This document shows, in pieces, positions 1-12,696 of a stretch of DNA of 64,000 nucleotides; within the stretch, counting starts at the first letter, position 1; every line of letters starts with the position of its first letter. The position numbers and the translations under genes are program-made. The stretch lies in the NCBI RefSeq assembly GCF_020360975.1, contig NW_025408669.1:1488001-1552000 (forward strand), written 5' to 3'. Under the pieces are notes generated by a model, which saw only the letters and a program-made list of their open reading frames with translations, did not search any database and had not been told where the DNA came from. The stretch is from Hirsutella rhossiliensis (Eukaryota > Ascomycota > Sordariomycetes > Hypocreales > Ophiocordycipitaceae).

Positions 1-2153
1 CCAACCTGGATGCAACCGTCTCGTCCGGGTCGAAAACAGGCATGTAGGCCTCGACCTGCTTCTCGAAGCTCTCCGAGTCGGCCGGGAGGCGCACGTATAT
101 GTCATCTGCGTTGATTAGTACCGGACGGTCCGGAAGCACCATGTTGATTCGTTCCAGCATAAACAGAGACCATAGCGTTCTCCTCCTCGCCTCGCAGTAG
201 CCGACCTCGTTCATGCCAAACGGATAGGCCGAGGCTTCCTCGTCTGCCGACTTCTCAAGCTCCTGGTTGAGCTGCAGAGACGCCGCCGCCGTAGCTGCCG
301 AGGAAATGAGCTCGTTGGCCTCCCGGAGACGAGAGGTCGAGATGTGGTAAACGGCAAGCAGTATCCTGCTCTGGACAAGCTGGAGGCAGGGAAAGACAGC
401 CGTCTTTTGCGCGTAATACGCCACTTGGGCGTACTCGTAGGCGATGTGCTTGGGTCCGCCAGCCAAAGCCACACCAATGGCCAGCACGCTGTAGAGGACC
501 ATGAGATCCTCGGCAGACTTTTCGTGCGCCGAGCTGGCGGCCCACGATCGGAAGACCTTCTCGGGGAAGAATCGCATGATCATGGTGTTGTCGATTTGCC
601 CAAAGAACTGTGTGAGAACGGCGCTGATGGACTCGGGATCCGATCCGTAAGGGTCTGTCCTGCAGGCTCGGCTCAAAACCTCATCGGAAATGCGAGGCAG
701 AATCTCCAGGGGGGGGGGCTGCGACTTGGAATGGTCCATGGCCCGGACAACCGGGGCGGGGGGCTCGCCGCCGGGAATGTACGCTTCAGGGCCCATCTTG
801 AGCCGCTTGCTGTAGCCGCTCTCGGGAGGGGACTGGTGGCGGAGGCTCAGTTGAGGCGACGTTGCAGGGCTGGAGCCGCAGTCCGAAATCCTGCCGTTTG
901 TTTGACGCGACGGTCCCCCAACCTTGCGCAAGTCATCGAGCTCCGCCGGAGGGGTTGTGGGGGAGGTGTTGTGGCCTCCTCTCGGTCTAAAGGGCGGCAT
1001 CGCCATCAGCGTCTCTGTTCCGATGCGAATGAGGACGCAGGCAGTGAGGGGCAACTTACGCGTTCTTGAACTTACAAACGCGGCCAAATTTTTCGCATTG
1101 GACGCAACGCGGGTAGTCGGGGTCGCATTTGATCTTCTTCTCCCGGCACGTCACGCAGGCAATGGCCAGTCTCTTGCGAGGCTTTCCGGCCTTGGTGACG
1201 CCCCAGTGGGCGTTGACTGCTTCGCCGTCGATGACCGTCTTGCAATGGCTCCCATCGTCGTAAAAGTAGCACATTCCCTCGCCTGGCACCTCGGTCGCCC
1301 GCACAAATCGAGGAAGAAAATGCGTGCCGGTCCAAATCTTAGGGCCCAGGCCATCCTTTGCAGGCACGCCTTCAGAGATAACGGCACTCGCGGTCTTGGG
1401 GGCGGGGTGGGGGCCTTTGTGCGTCGACCTGTTGTCAGAGCAGTCTGAGCCGGAATCCTTGGACCCAGGTAGATGGTGCCTTGCGTTGTCCCTAGGAGAG
1501 CGGAGCGAAGGGTCGCGCGACGCAAAGGAATACTCATGCAGGTTCGACCACCTGACACTCTGGTCAAGGTCGGATCGAGATGCTGGCCGGCCGTGGATCG
1601 GATGTTCAGCGTAGCTCGGCGATCGTGGTCCGGTAAAGGAACGAGCAAAGGCGTGCAGGCTCTGCCTCTCGGGGTCAAACTTGACGTCGTAGGTGCTGCG
1701 GGGCTGCGTCAGTCGAGGGGAGGTGGCGCGAGGAAAGCCGGAGGCGAAGCTGCTGGAGCCGATGCCAGGGGAGAGGCGGGGCCGTTCCAGGGGAGAGTAG
1801 GACAGGTAGTTGCTGTCGCGCTCAGAGGGCGAGCGGAGATGACGCATGGAGGAGGGGGGCCCAAACAGACTGCTGAGCGAGGGCAGCCGCTGGCGCGAGG
1901 ACGTCGGGCTGGTGGAAGTCGGACGATCTTGGATCTGCGCGGGGGCGCCCAGGCCAGCCGCCATGTCGACGGCGGGGCCCTTTTCATAGCCGGACATGGA
2001 GAAGGGAGCAGAGGCTCGGGGTTCCCAGGCCTGCTCGGTGGAGGGGGATGATCGGGACGAGTAGGACTGGGCTCCGGGACTGGCCAGGTCGGGCGGGCTG
2101 TCGGGAGGAAGCAGGTATGGACGGGAGTAGTCTAAAGCTGCTGAAGCACCCAT
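1..2153 (-). CDS. Zn(II)2Cys6 fungal transcription factor, 3' partial
   Basis: Probable nuclear DNA-binding regulator. Exon 1 runs 2153-1060, intron 1059-987 (GTAAGT donor, TTTAG acceptor), exon 2 from 986 to the window edge, so the C-terminus is missing. A complete binuclear cluster with spacing C-x2-C-x6-C-x6-C-x2-C-x6-C lies at about residues 333-360, preceded by a Ser/Pro-rich region and a conserved block around MCYFYDDGSHCKT. Exon 2 contains helical sequence typical of the fungal-specific transcription factor (Fungal_trans) middle domain, including EARRRTLWSLFMLERIN. The cluster sits mid-protein, whereas most family members have it near the N-terminus. Start uncertain: the reading frame stays open to about 2280 with protein-like sequence but the first in-frame ATG is at 2153 (the codon at 2195 is TTG), so an upstream exon is possible. 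The target genes cannot be inferred. It faces away from an 18 kb gene-free stretch. Confidence 0.85.
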
Positions 2154-3827
2154 TGAGGAAGATTGTGCGGCGGGGACGGGGGTTAACGACGGCAAGGTGG
2201 CAAGCCCCGGAGGCGACTGGTAAGAGTAACGACTGGCCGGCTGGGCAGAGATGACCAGTCCGAGGAGCGAGCGATTGGGCGCTTAAGCGTCAAAAGGAGT
2301 TGGTCGAGAAAGGGTGTCGACGAGAGGGGTCGACGCGAACATGCCCAGGCTTCCCAGTTGACCTTTCAGCCTCTCTCTCTGTGTTATCGAGGCGACGACA
2401 GGGGACGTTGGGGGACAGAGGCAGCTTTGCGGTGTCCGGATGCAGAAGGTGCGAGCTTGTTGCCTAGGGGTAGTTTCGAGACGACGAAAGCCGGGTTCGA
2501 CAGGTTGTAAGAGCCGAAGGCAGGGAGACGGAGCAGCAAGTTCGAAGAAGTGCGTGGCTGACCGGGGGGGAGGGAGCGAGAGGGGGGGCGGGAGTTGCTT
2601 TTGAATGAGCGGAGAGAGGGCGAGATGAGGCGCAAAGAGATGTACAACGGCGCATTTCCAAAGGAGCGTCCAAAAGGTACCGGCGGGCTGAGCGTAGCCC
2701 ATGCAATGCATCCATCCATGACAACAGCTGGATGGAGGGCCAGTCGGAGCATGCGAGCGCGGCCTGGGCTGGTTAGTGGGTGGCGGACACGTGCGTTTAC
2801 CGTCCGGGACCCTGTCTCCATTAAGATGACTTGCGGACGCTAGAGGAGGTTCCAAGATGGTGGCTGTCGGCAGCGTCGGCATACGCTTCCCACGAGCGAC
2901 TTGTGCGCCAACGGCTGTCGCTGGGCGTCAGACTCTGCCATTGTCCACGCCCCCGCTCATCCCGAGGGGTGTGGAAGCCATGACGCTGGCTCCGATGCAG
3001 CGTGGAGCAGAAGAAAAGGGCTTCCCCACCCGAGCTCCAACCACGGGGCGTGCGCGTCGGGGGCGTGTCGCAGGAGGGGGGCTTTTGAAGACCGAAGACG
3101 AGCGAGATGCAGTCGAGGGACTGGGGCCGATTTCTCCCCCAGAGCACATGACATATGGCACGATTCGGCGGCTTACGGCGGCGTCAGCCCGAGGCCTTTG
3201 TCCCGGCGAAAGAGCAGAGGATGGAGGACGCGAAGGGGCAGGCAGGCAGCAGCAGATGGGGAAGAAAATGTCGTTACTAGACACACGCCACGTGACGGCT
3301 AGGGTACAAGCATAGGGGTACAAGCACTTTTGCCTGTGTGCCAAAAAAAAAGGCCCCTCCTGTCGGGGGGTGAGTTGGCCGGCTGCCGAGGCTACTGTCT
3401 GTACCTAGCAAGACTACGTGTGTGTGCGCCCGAGGGGGCGGCGCCTCTTCGGCAGGCAGCTCTGATGATAACGGCGAGGAAGAGGCAGGTGGCGGAACGG
3501 GCGAGTAAGATTTGGGGACCGTAGTCCGGTCGCTGTTATAGTGTAGAGGTGCGATATATGCTTCTTTGGCAAGGGGGCCGCCGTTGGTTCGTGCCTCGGA
3601 ACGCAATTGCTGTTCCGAGTACTCCGTATCCGGACTCCGTACATGCTGGGCTGCCATGCAATGCCATGTACGTAGATGGCCGAGGCGGCAAACAGAAAAA
3701 TACGATAAACACGGATAGTCATGATGGTGAAAATAAGCAGTACCCGAAAGAGAAAGAGCCGGATCGAGGCAAACGGCCGCCGTGGATTCAAGCTGCAAAG
3801 GGGAGTTCAACGACAGGTACGTACCGA

Positions 3828-3853
3828 GTACGGGGTACGGGGTACGGGGTACC
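3828..3853. repeat. 7-bp tandem repeat GTACGGG x3
   Basis: Three perfect GTACGGG copies followed by a partial GTACC; the sequence just before it also contains GTAC palindromes. Nothing suggests a function. Confidence 0.85.
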
Positions 3854-4284
3854 TCCCTCGTCCGGCACCTACGGCAGCGGCAACAAGCTGCAAGGGTCCG
3901 GGATGCTGTTGTCTGACCCCAGTGGGGCCACAGAGATACGGTACAGTACTGTAGAGAGCAGGGTGTTCGGAGCATCTAAAAAGAGAAGGGAGCGTCAGAT
4001 GGATGTTCGGCAGCTCATCCGGTCCTCTGGGATCACGGTCGCACCGCCGGCGGACCGCTGATGCTATACCGGTGTCGACGCGGTTGGCCAAAGCAGGCGA
4101 AACAAGGGCAAGGTGTAATGGCCCGACACTTGATCCCGGTGATGACGGCCAGTGTTTCCCTCGTCTCTTTTTCTTTACACTCGCTGGTGGGTTTTTTCCG
4201 GCCGACTTGGCTCGCTTGGCTTATTCGTGCCGGACGGACAGCGGCCAATGGGGGTCTAAAAGATGCCGGCCGCGAATGACGATG

Positions 4285-4311
4285 ACCACCACCACCACCA
4301 CCACCACCACC
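4285..4311. repeat. (ACC)9 microsatellite
   Basis: Nine perfect ACC units. They produce poly-His, poly-Thr or poly-Trp in spurious ORFs. Confidence 0.95.
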
Positions 4312-4445
4312 GGGCCACAGACGACGTGGCTTGGGACGTCGAGGGAAGGAGGGGAGGGTCGCTACCCCGGCCGGCAGCGGTACATGCTGCTAGGTATCTT
4401 TCCGCAGTCGGGTCGCTTGTCGCTGCCGTTTCAGGCAAGAGCGTT

Positions 4446-4505
4446 GGGCTGGGCTGGGCTGGACAGGGCAGGGCAGTGCAGGGCAGGGCAGCAGGGCAGG
4501 GCAGG
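4446..4505. repeat. GGGCT / GGGCA pentanucleotide tract
   Basis: About 60 bp of imperfect five-base repeats, changing from GGGCT to GGGCA units, strongly G-rich on the plus strand. Confidence 0.85.
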
Positions 4506-6271
4506 AGCCGACAGGGCCAGGGATCCCGTGCGGCTTTAGACAAAGAGAAGTCCCGAATAGCATCGCCATTCACCTGCTGCTGCAATGGGCGGTCAGGAAA
4601 GGGCCTCGTCCAGCAGCACAGCGCACGGCCAGAGGGCGGTTCGCTTACCGGTTGCCCAGAAAGCCGTCTCCCCAGATTCGGCCTCATGCATGCGTGACAT
4701 TGCACTATCTGTGGATGGGGGATGGTGCGAGGAAGAGGGAGGGGCGACGAAGAGAGGTCGAGCTCATGCTACTGCTGCTGCTGCTAGTAGGGAATCAGTG
4801 AGTCGAAGGCGTCGTGTCAAGTCGGTCTGAACAGACTAGCCCTGTCCCACGGACAATGCGAACAAGCGTTGAGCAACATTCAAGAGAAGTGGGACAAGGC
4901 GGCAAACGCACCAAGAGGGGCCACCGTCTAGACGTGCCGTCTGCCTTCTTCCCCTCTCTCGCACGCTTCCGATGCAGACCTGACCTGAAACCTTCACTGC
5001 CACCTCGGTGTCTTCAGCCTCACTTGGTCTGTGATTCTCTCCTCGATGCATCATATGCGGGCGGGCGGTCCAGACGGAAATATGGGGAAGCGGAACGACC
5101 AGGCAAAACGCCCGCCCGGTCCCTTGAAGCTTGCTTAAAGCTTGTTTTTATCATTCTTTCTGGGGAGGGGGGGTGCCGCGCATCACAGACGCGCACGCGC
5201 TCACAGACACAGACGACGTGTGGTGATGGAGACGCGGATCTCCGAGGTAGGGGCGTATAGGGCCATTGCCGACAGGCAGCAGGCCCGGACGGTGGTGTTA
5301 GCGGCGGCAGGCCAAGCCGAGAAATCGCGTTGGAGGACCCCGAAGAGCTATTGCTGCCCTTTGACTTTCTTTTTTGTTTTGTTTCGTTTTGGTTTGTTTC
5401 CGAGGATGGGCTGAAGATGGTCATCATGATGAGGACGGACTCTTGCGAGTGGTCGAGACTTTGTAGTGTATCATACATAGCTCAGATTCATATTTCTGCT
5501 TTTGGTAGGTGGCTATAGAAGAAGCAAGGAAAGTGGGCAGGTGTTTGACATCATTGTCAATTTGCTCTCCCCCGGCCCAGGCACAGAAAATAACAACCCT
5601 CAACTCAAGAAAGGCTGGACCGAGCCCCTGGTAAATCTTAGCGGAGAGAGCACTTGGCCGTGGACGCATATGGCTGCCGCCTGCAATTTAAAGTACAGGT
5701 GTAGGCGTGTGCCTGGAGCGCCATGGAAGGCAACTAGAGCCTGCTAAAGCCTCTCGAGTGGTTGTAGGAGAGTAGGGGGAAGAGAAAAGCTCGGTGCGGG
5801 CGAAACCAGCTCAACCAGCTCTAAGCGAAAAGGGGAAGGGGGCGAAGAAACGGCTCGGAGGTGGGTGGCACAAGGTACTTTGTCGTCGTTTAGCCAAAGG
5901 CCCGCCAGCTTGTCTGTCACGGGATGGACTGCCGGGGAAAGAAGGGACAGCAGGGGTCTGACGGCCAATCGGGGGGCGAGAGGAGCGTTGATGCGACGGG
6001 GCCCAGGCCAAGATCCCCCTGTCGCTGCCCTGGAGCCGATGGCACTAGGGGGCGACTACCGACACGTTACGTCAGGTTCCGTCGCATGGCTTTTTCCTCT
6101 TCCTTTGTTCGTCCTCCGTTTTTTTTTCTCCCGTCTCACCCCCCTGCCCCTCTCTTTCCCTTTCCGTCATTATATCTCGCTTTCTACCTTTTTTTTTCTC
6201 CCACCCTGCTGTGCCGCTCCTGCTGCCCGAAACTCACAGTGCACAGGTAAACATACACTAGGGCGCCATGT

Positions 6272-6310
6272 GCAGTGCGCGCTGCAGTGCGCGCTGCAGT
6301 CTGCAGTCTG
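6272..6310. repeat. Palindromic 12-bp tandem repeat
   Basis: Two adjacent GCAGTGCGCGCT units followed by degenerate CTGCAGT units. The core CAGTGCGCGCTG is nearly self-complementary, so it could fold back. Confidence 0.7.
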
Positions 6311-7625
6311 TTGCAAGGAATCCCAGGCTCTTCCGGAAGAGAGAGCCGCGACGGTCTGCGGCATGTGGCGGGTAGAAATTGGAAACCTGCCTGCCAAATC
6401 TGGGGCCGCTCCCACATCCTTGGCCCCTCACCCCCTTGCGCCATCCCTCTCCTCGACATGTGCCGTGCCGGCAGCCTACCGTTGTGAGGCCTCTTGTATT
6501 TCTGCTGGATGGCTGAAGAAAGCAAATGGAAGGAGAGAAGAGGGCACCGGGGCCTCTAAATCAGCAACTGCCGTTGGCATTGTGTAATGGGCCATGCCAT
6601 GTACTTACTCCCGGCATCCACCCTGCATCTACCCATCTCCCGCATGCACGAAATACCGTGCAGGTTCTACATGGGTGGTTTGCTTGCTTCCCTGTGTTTT
6701 CTTTTCCTTTTAGTGTAATAGAGCCGATCCGGGGTGGGTACGTAGCAGATACTGTACTGGCAGCAGGGTAGCAGGCGGTTTTCGATTGGCACGTGAAAAG
6801 GCCGGCCCGTGCGGCTAGCGATCCAAGGTGGTTTGGCCTTGCGAGGGCTTCCTGATAAGCCACTGGCTGAGGCGTCCGATTGACTGGCCAACGCATGAGT
6901 TGCACTAGTGCTTTGGTGTGAAGGAATAAGGGGGGACCATCAGGCCAAGAAAAGGGCCAAGCTTATTGGCGAGGGAGGAGGAACGATGATGACGATGCTG
7001 GATGGATGAGGGTGGGTGGGATCCGCGCTGACCGCCGCCACGGCAGCGCCATCCCAGGCCACATCCCAGGCGAGAGCGCGAGAGAAAAGAGCCTCATTTC
7101 TCTGGCCCGGCAGCGCAGCCAACCATGAGCCGTTTGTTGGCGCTGAGCTACCGGGCGGCCGAACAAAGAACAAAACTAACAAACAATGCACCCCTCGCTC
7201 GCTCTCGCTCCTCCCGTGCTCCTCCACCCGCCCAAAGGACCAAAGGGGCCGGCGACAGGCCCAGGGCAGCTGGAAATAAGAGTAGGGTACACGGGCGGTA
7301 CGGGTCGCTGAGCGTGAATGGCGCCCGGGCCACGAGGTCGCGCGCGAGTCTCCCTTGATGCCCGCGGCGGCCGTCGTCGGCCTGCGCGGCGTCCGGGGGC
7401 GAGGGGCCCAGTTTACAGGAGGAGTGTGTGTGTCTTGGGGAAAAGGCATCATCTCTCGTCCTCCGGCCCGTCGATTGCCCGATTCAGGAGCTCCTCCGGG
7501 ACACGCCCCTCCTTTGTCTCCCCGCATCGGAGAGAATTGACAAGCTGCTGCTGGCGCCCCCCGGCCGAAGGATCTCACGGTTTTTGATTTCGGCCCGCCC
7601 GCCAGGTTGCATGGACCGATTGATT

Positions 7626-7654
7626 GGAGTGGTTGGAGTGGTTGGAGTGGTTGG
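7626..7654. repeat. 9-bp tandem repeat GGAGTGGTT x3
   Basis: Three perfect GGAGTGGTT copies plus two bases of a fourth; no coding context. Confidence 0.9.
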
Positions 7655-8049
7655 CCGTGCCGAGTGCATTGTGCGCGCTTGCAGATGTGGATTGCACGTG
7701 CTTGGGGCCGAGCGCGAGGATCGACTGTTTCCAGCCTTTGTTTAACTGACTACTCGATGTGACCCTTTGTGTTTACAAGATGGATCCCATGTCCTTGAAG
7801 TTGGGGACAACTAAGCCGCGGAGGGAGGGAAAGGGGGACCGGAGAGGCTTGCAAGAGGATCGAGGCATGGTCAATAATAGGCATATAGGATCCAGGATGG
7901 ATGACTGACGGCTGCTGACCCGTGGACGGTGAGGCTGAAGACGCCCTGGGCGCTTTCTATTTTCAACGATGCGCCCCGCCGAAAGCAGGCCCGGGGTCCA
8001 CTCGCATTCGAGCCCGGGGGTTGACAAGCAAGGGCTTTTTCGGGCCCCA

Positions 8050-8119
8050 TGTGTGTGAGCGTGTGTGTGAGTGAGCGTTCGTGTGAGCGTGTGTGTGTGC
8101 GTTTGTGTGTGCGTGTGTC
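8050..8119. repeat. Imperfect TG dinucleotide tract
   Basis: About 70 bp of TG repeats interrupted by GAGCG and CGTT units. It produces the Thr/His repeats seen in a spurious minus-strand ORF. Confidence 0.9.
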
Positions 8120-8450
8120 TCTGCGGAAGGAGGAAAAGGGACCCAAGGGAAACAGCGGGAAAATGCAACGCCGTTTGTTTATTCACCTCGCTCCCTTTCA
8201 TTGAGCCGGAATACCGCAACGGTCTTTTGGGCTGGCTTACCCACAAGCGAGGGCTGGGTTCGTGTCCTTGGGGTCGCGGTGCCAGCCATCTACAGATGCA
8301 AGCAACAAGGTGTTTGGATCTATTTCGGGGACGAAGCGATGCACATGCATACACACACACATACGTGGACCAAGCACGTGCATGCATATATGCACTTATG
8401 CAGCCTGCCAGCCACGGACTGGGCAGAGAGAGCTGGACATGGTCTGCAAA

Positions 8451-8529
8451 CAACAGCAGCGGCAGCAGCAGCAGTAGCAGCAGCAGTAGTAGCAACAGTA
8501 GTAGTAGTAGCAGCAGCAGCAGCAGCAAC
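8451..8529. repeat. CAG/TAG trinucleotide tract
   Basis: About 80 bp of CAG units mixed with TAG and CAA units. In-frame TAG triplets make a translated poly-Gln unlikely. On the other strand it reads as poly-Leu inside a spurious 375-codon ORF. Confidence 0.9.
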
Positions 8530-11500
8530 GACCCTCCAGGTGCCGGGATCGTCAGTGTAACGTGCGCTTCGCGGCAGGGGTGCTGGGGAACTTCTGCAAA
8601 TGCCGTTGGTACTGACTTACAGTAGGTACAGGCCGGGCATGAATATGAATACCACCTACCGTGGATTTCGTTACCTGCAACAAGGTCACTTCTGTTTCTT
8701 TTTTTCCTCTCGTGCCTGCCTGTCTGTTGCCTGATGCACTCTGATGCACTCACCTCGGCAAAACCCCCGGGTCCGTTGAGCCGTGTCGACGAGTCTCCCC
8801 GTAACTTACATACACTCCGCATTGGTGCATAAGTATATGTATTGTCACGGAGATTACGCATGGCTCCCTCCCGCGACGACTCTTGGCTTCGAACCAACAC
8901 GAGCAGCCATCCATCCTCTCATGGTGATCAGTGGTTGGCAATGCGCGTGTGTGTGTGGGCTTGGTTGGGTGTTGCTCGGATCCGGGTGCGCTTCTCGTCA
9001 GCAGATATTGCGGCGACATGATGGGCGCGCAGCCACGCCGGGCGGATGGATGGCCTGACTGGACGACCTTGTCCTGCGCCGCCCGGATGGGGGAGGTCAG
9101 CCAGTCTATGGCATGCATGATATGTAGGTTCGGAGATTTCGCTTCTCGCTTGGGCGACGGAGGCTCGCCACTCCCATTCGCCTTGATCCGAGCAAGTCGA
9201 CCAAACCAACACTCACATACAAATACAACAATGGCTTCGGTCGGTCCCACCCTTGGCTGCGCATCCGACCCGCTCGTTGCATCATCCTCGTCATCCCCAT
9301 CATCATCGCCGGCCTCGGTCCCGGCCTGCCGAGCATCTGGGCCTCCGACGACGCAGGAGGGGACGGACGGCACGGAGGTGACTGTATCTGCCGGAGGTGC
9401 AGACGGCCGGCCCACGCCGTGCATAAACCTGCTCCCACTCCCCCTTTCCGCTACTCCCACAATACCTTTTTCTTCTTCTTCTCCTTCTTAATATTTTTTT
9501 TTTCGCGTTTCTCATCCTGTCGGCTCCGGGGAGAGCTAGTTCTACAGTGATCCGGAGCGAGGACCAGGCGAGAAAGCGAGACAAACGGTGGGAAACCAGA
9601 ACGTCGACGTAAAAACATGCGTTGCACGACAAAGGACGGAAAGAGCGGAAGGCGCGGAATGCAGCGTGAGAAACACGATGGAGAAACGGGGAGAAACAAT
9701 AGGGGCACACAGACGCAGGCTGTCTGTGCGTACACGCTCGGGCCCGAGTCCCCTCTTTCGGGGGCAATTGCAGCGAGCGGGAGAGACGGGACGCGGGAGG
9801 ACGAGGGGCCGGGGACGGAGAGTCGGTAGCGAATCGGCTGCGCCTCTCCCGCTGATGAATAGAGGGGGATCGCGAATCGAGGGGGGACAAGAGGAGGTAC
9901 GTGACACAGACATGGCATCTCCGGAGGTGCACGATGGATCAGTCCTAGAATTGAACAAAGTAATAGGAGTAGAGACAGCGCTCGGGGTGGCAGGGGGTAG
10001 GCGTAGTGGACTGTATAAAGTATCAACAACATGGATCCTCTCTCAGCAAGCATACATCCATACATCTGTGTCAATGTGAGGCTCGATAAGCTTTTATTCG
10101 TCGGAACAGGGCCAAGTGTTTGGCAAAGTGTCTGTGGGTGAGCAGGGGCGAGAAACAGCAATGGTCGCTTGAAGCCGGACACGCAATTGCCAGCCGAGCG
10201 CAGACTCGTCTCTTGGGTAAGAGGCCCGTCTATCCGTCTGCGTATTCCCACAGGCCTGCGAGGCAATGTACGCACCTTGTATTGTAAATTGTGAGTTATG
10301 AATACAGACGCAGTCTTGGCAGGTCCGCCATACGCCCTTCTCGCACGTACAGTAGATATACAGCAGCTACATCGAACACACCACGTACAGTATTGTAGTG
10401 GCTCGGCATTTGGCTCTTGTTCCCTTCTCGCTATGACTCGGCGGGCCGTACGTATTATCCTGGACGTTTAGAATGGTCCTACCATCGAGTGTCGATCAGT
10501 CACCGGCAGGCATCGACCAGCGACTTGCCCGTCCACTCGCATTTGCCCATTCGGAGCCGCTTTTTAGTCCCAGAGCGGCTTAGCAATCGACAGCAGTCCA
10601 AACGCCCCCGTCCATACGTCGGTCGCGTGCCGACGCTGGTACATGCACCGAGAGAACATGTCGGCTATACTTCCGCCTCCTCCCATCTAGCGAGAGAGGA
10701 TTCACCGCGTCTGTGCGCTCTCGCCCCGTCTCTGCAGCCGTTGTAAATCTCCGACGGGGTACTTCCCCTTGTTCGGTTTTATTTTTAACTCTGCCCCTCT
10801 CTTTACGTTTGATTGATCCCCTTTTATTGCCTCCCTTCTGGACGGTCCGACTCTCGTGGCTGAGCTGAGGAGGGCCGCGCGGTGGACCGACGACCCGGAG
10901 CTGTCGTCGGCATGTCACGGACGCTCGTGGTTCGGACATTGCTGTGTGTACGTTGCGTCAATGACACATGTGATGCTCGTGCGGGCCTGTTACATAAGGG
11001 ATAGGGCAGACTGGCCCGTCTAGCCAGGTAAGTGTCATGAAGTATGGCGCTGAGTGTAAATGCGCCAAGATTAATGTACACCCAGAGCCATGTGGTCGAG
11101 GGAGTTACAAGATGCATAACGGGGTGCGTCGGTGGGATCGGATGCCGTCTTGGAGGTGTGTCCTGCGCCTCTCCGCCCCCGGTCGATTTCTTTTAAAAAC
11201 ATAAACATATGAATATATGGATATAGCAGCATTGTAACGAGCCCGCTTTGCTCGGGGATTAGACGGCGATCCATCGGGGACAAGAGCAAAATTTGGAGGG
11301 GGAAAGAGCGGCGGTGCATTATTAGAAGAGTGGGATGCCGACAACAACCGCAGCCCGACGAGGCGGACCGACAACGACGTTTGGCATGGGATGCGAGTTG
11401 CGACGAGAGGGACAAAGGGGGCAAAAGATGAGGATGTGGGGCGTGGGGGCTCCGGATGTCACATGCTACCGTATACCATATACGCCTCTCCCATTGTAAT

Positions 11501-12213
11501 TAGGTGTCGGTACAGGGCCTGGAGTGCATTTCTGGTCTTGAGGTCTCCGCGGAGAGGCAAGGCTGCGCGTCAGTATTGTTCTTGGGTTTCCCCTTTTTGT
11601 GCTTGCCAAGGGGCTAATTATTTCTTATCTCTTCGGTCTAAGACTGTGCGTGTTGCCATCGTATGTGTACCGACCATTGCGGAGTACCGTGGACCCACTC
11701 GGCCGGCTCGTTGCGGCGGCAAGACGGCACTTTTGCATACGAATGCCGGCATCGTGCGCCGGCAGCTCGGGAAAGAAGCAACCACAAGATTGCGCGGGCT
11801 AGGGAGGGGGTCATTCGGTTTATTGGCTGGATTGGGCAACGGCCTATAGTGATGTAATGGTAATGGTAGTAAACGTCCGCCGGGACTGTGGGAAAGTACA
11901 ATAAAAAGACTGGTGCTGGCGGGGCTTCATGCCGTTCTTGAATCCCGAGCTCTCCGGTGCTCAGTCGGGGGGGGGTGGCGTGGGGGTCACGGCTGCGATG
12001 CCGGTGAGTACAGTCCAGTACCTGCATGTGCCAAGGGACTTTTTCCACGACCGCGCTATTGCCGAGTCAAGCGGGAGGGAGAGAGCAAAGAGTTGTTGAA
12101 TCGATGGGCAGAGCAGAGCCGCAGCAGCAAGTCGATGGGTGCTCGCCAAGAGGGCCCCTTGATCAAGTGCACCTGTGTGGCTGGCTGGCCCTTTGCCTGC
12201 TGTCCATCCCAAA

Positions 12214-12246
12214 GTGCAAAGCCAGTGCAAGGCCAGTGCAAAGCCA
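12214..12246. repeat. 11-bp tandem repeat, 3 copies
   Basis: Three copies of GTGCAARGCCA in a row with one substitution. Confidence 0.8.
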
Positions 12247-12506
12247 ACTGTGCTGACTCGTGACTCGGGCCCTTGGGCTGGCACGCTGTTGGTCATGCTC
12301 TTTCCCAAAAAGTTTTCTACACACATGACACGCTTCCTGTCCCGACAGCGCGGCAGTGGGTTTGGGACAAAGCTTTGACGGATTTCCTCTTTGGGCCGAG
12401 CCATTACATAAGACGCCTCTTGGCTGACTGTACGGACTTTACGGATACGGAGTACAGGGCCAAAGTCCTGGTTGGTATCCGCTCCCGGCCGGCCGGGTCC
12501 GCCAAC

Positions 12507-12531
12507 CTCTCTCTCTCTTTCTCTCTCTCTC
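12507..12531. repeat. CT dinucleotide tract
   Basis: Almost perfect CT repeat with one TTT interruption. Confidence 0.85.
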
Positions 12532-12660
12532 AGCCACACTCGCTCTCGCGACCCTCCGCAGAGGACAAGATGACGGCGTCGGACGTCACCACCGACGGCG
12601 CCGGCCGGACCCCTGAGGCAAACGTGGGGCCCTGTCCAGGCCAGGCCCTTCTATTTTTAC

Positions 12661-12696
12661 GTCAGAGTGCCCGTCTGAGTGCCCGTCAGAGTGCCT
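12661..12696. repeat. 12-bp tandem repeat, 3 copies
   Basis: Three degenerate units containing GAGTGCCCGTC; differences are single substitutions. Confidence 0.75.

Noticed and set aside
7773..8900. 375-codon minus-strand ORF with a poly-Leu run
   Set aside because: It is created by the CAG/TAG and TG microsatellites; the rest has no domain-like sequence.
8876..8900. Pol III B-box-like GGTTCGAAGCC on the minus strand
   Set aside because: The T-loop position 60 is a purine and no cloverleaf can be built around it.
9451..10275. 274-codon minus-strand ORF ending in a Lys-rich run
   Set aside because: Composition is driven by a TTC/poly-T stretch and CT-rich DNA; no recognisable motif.
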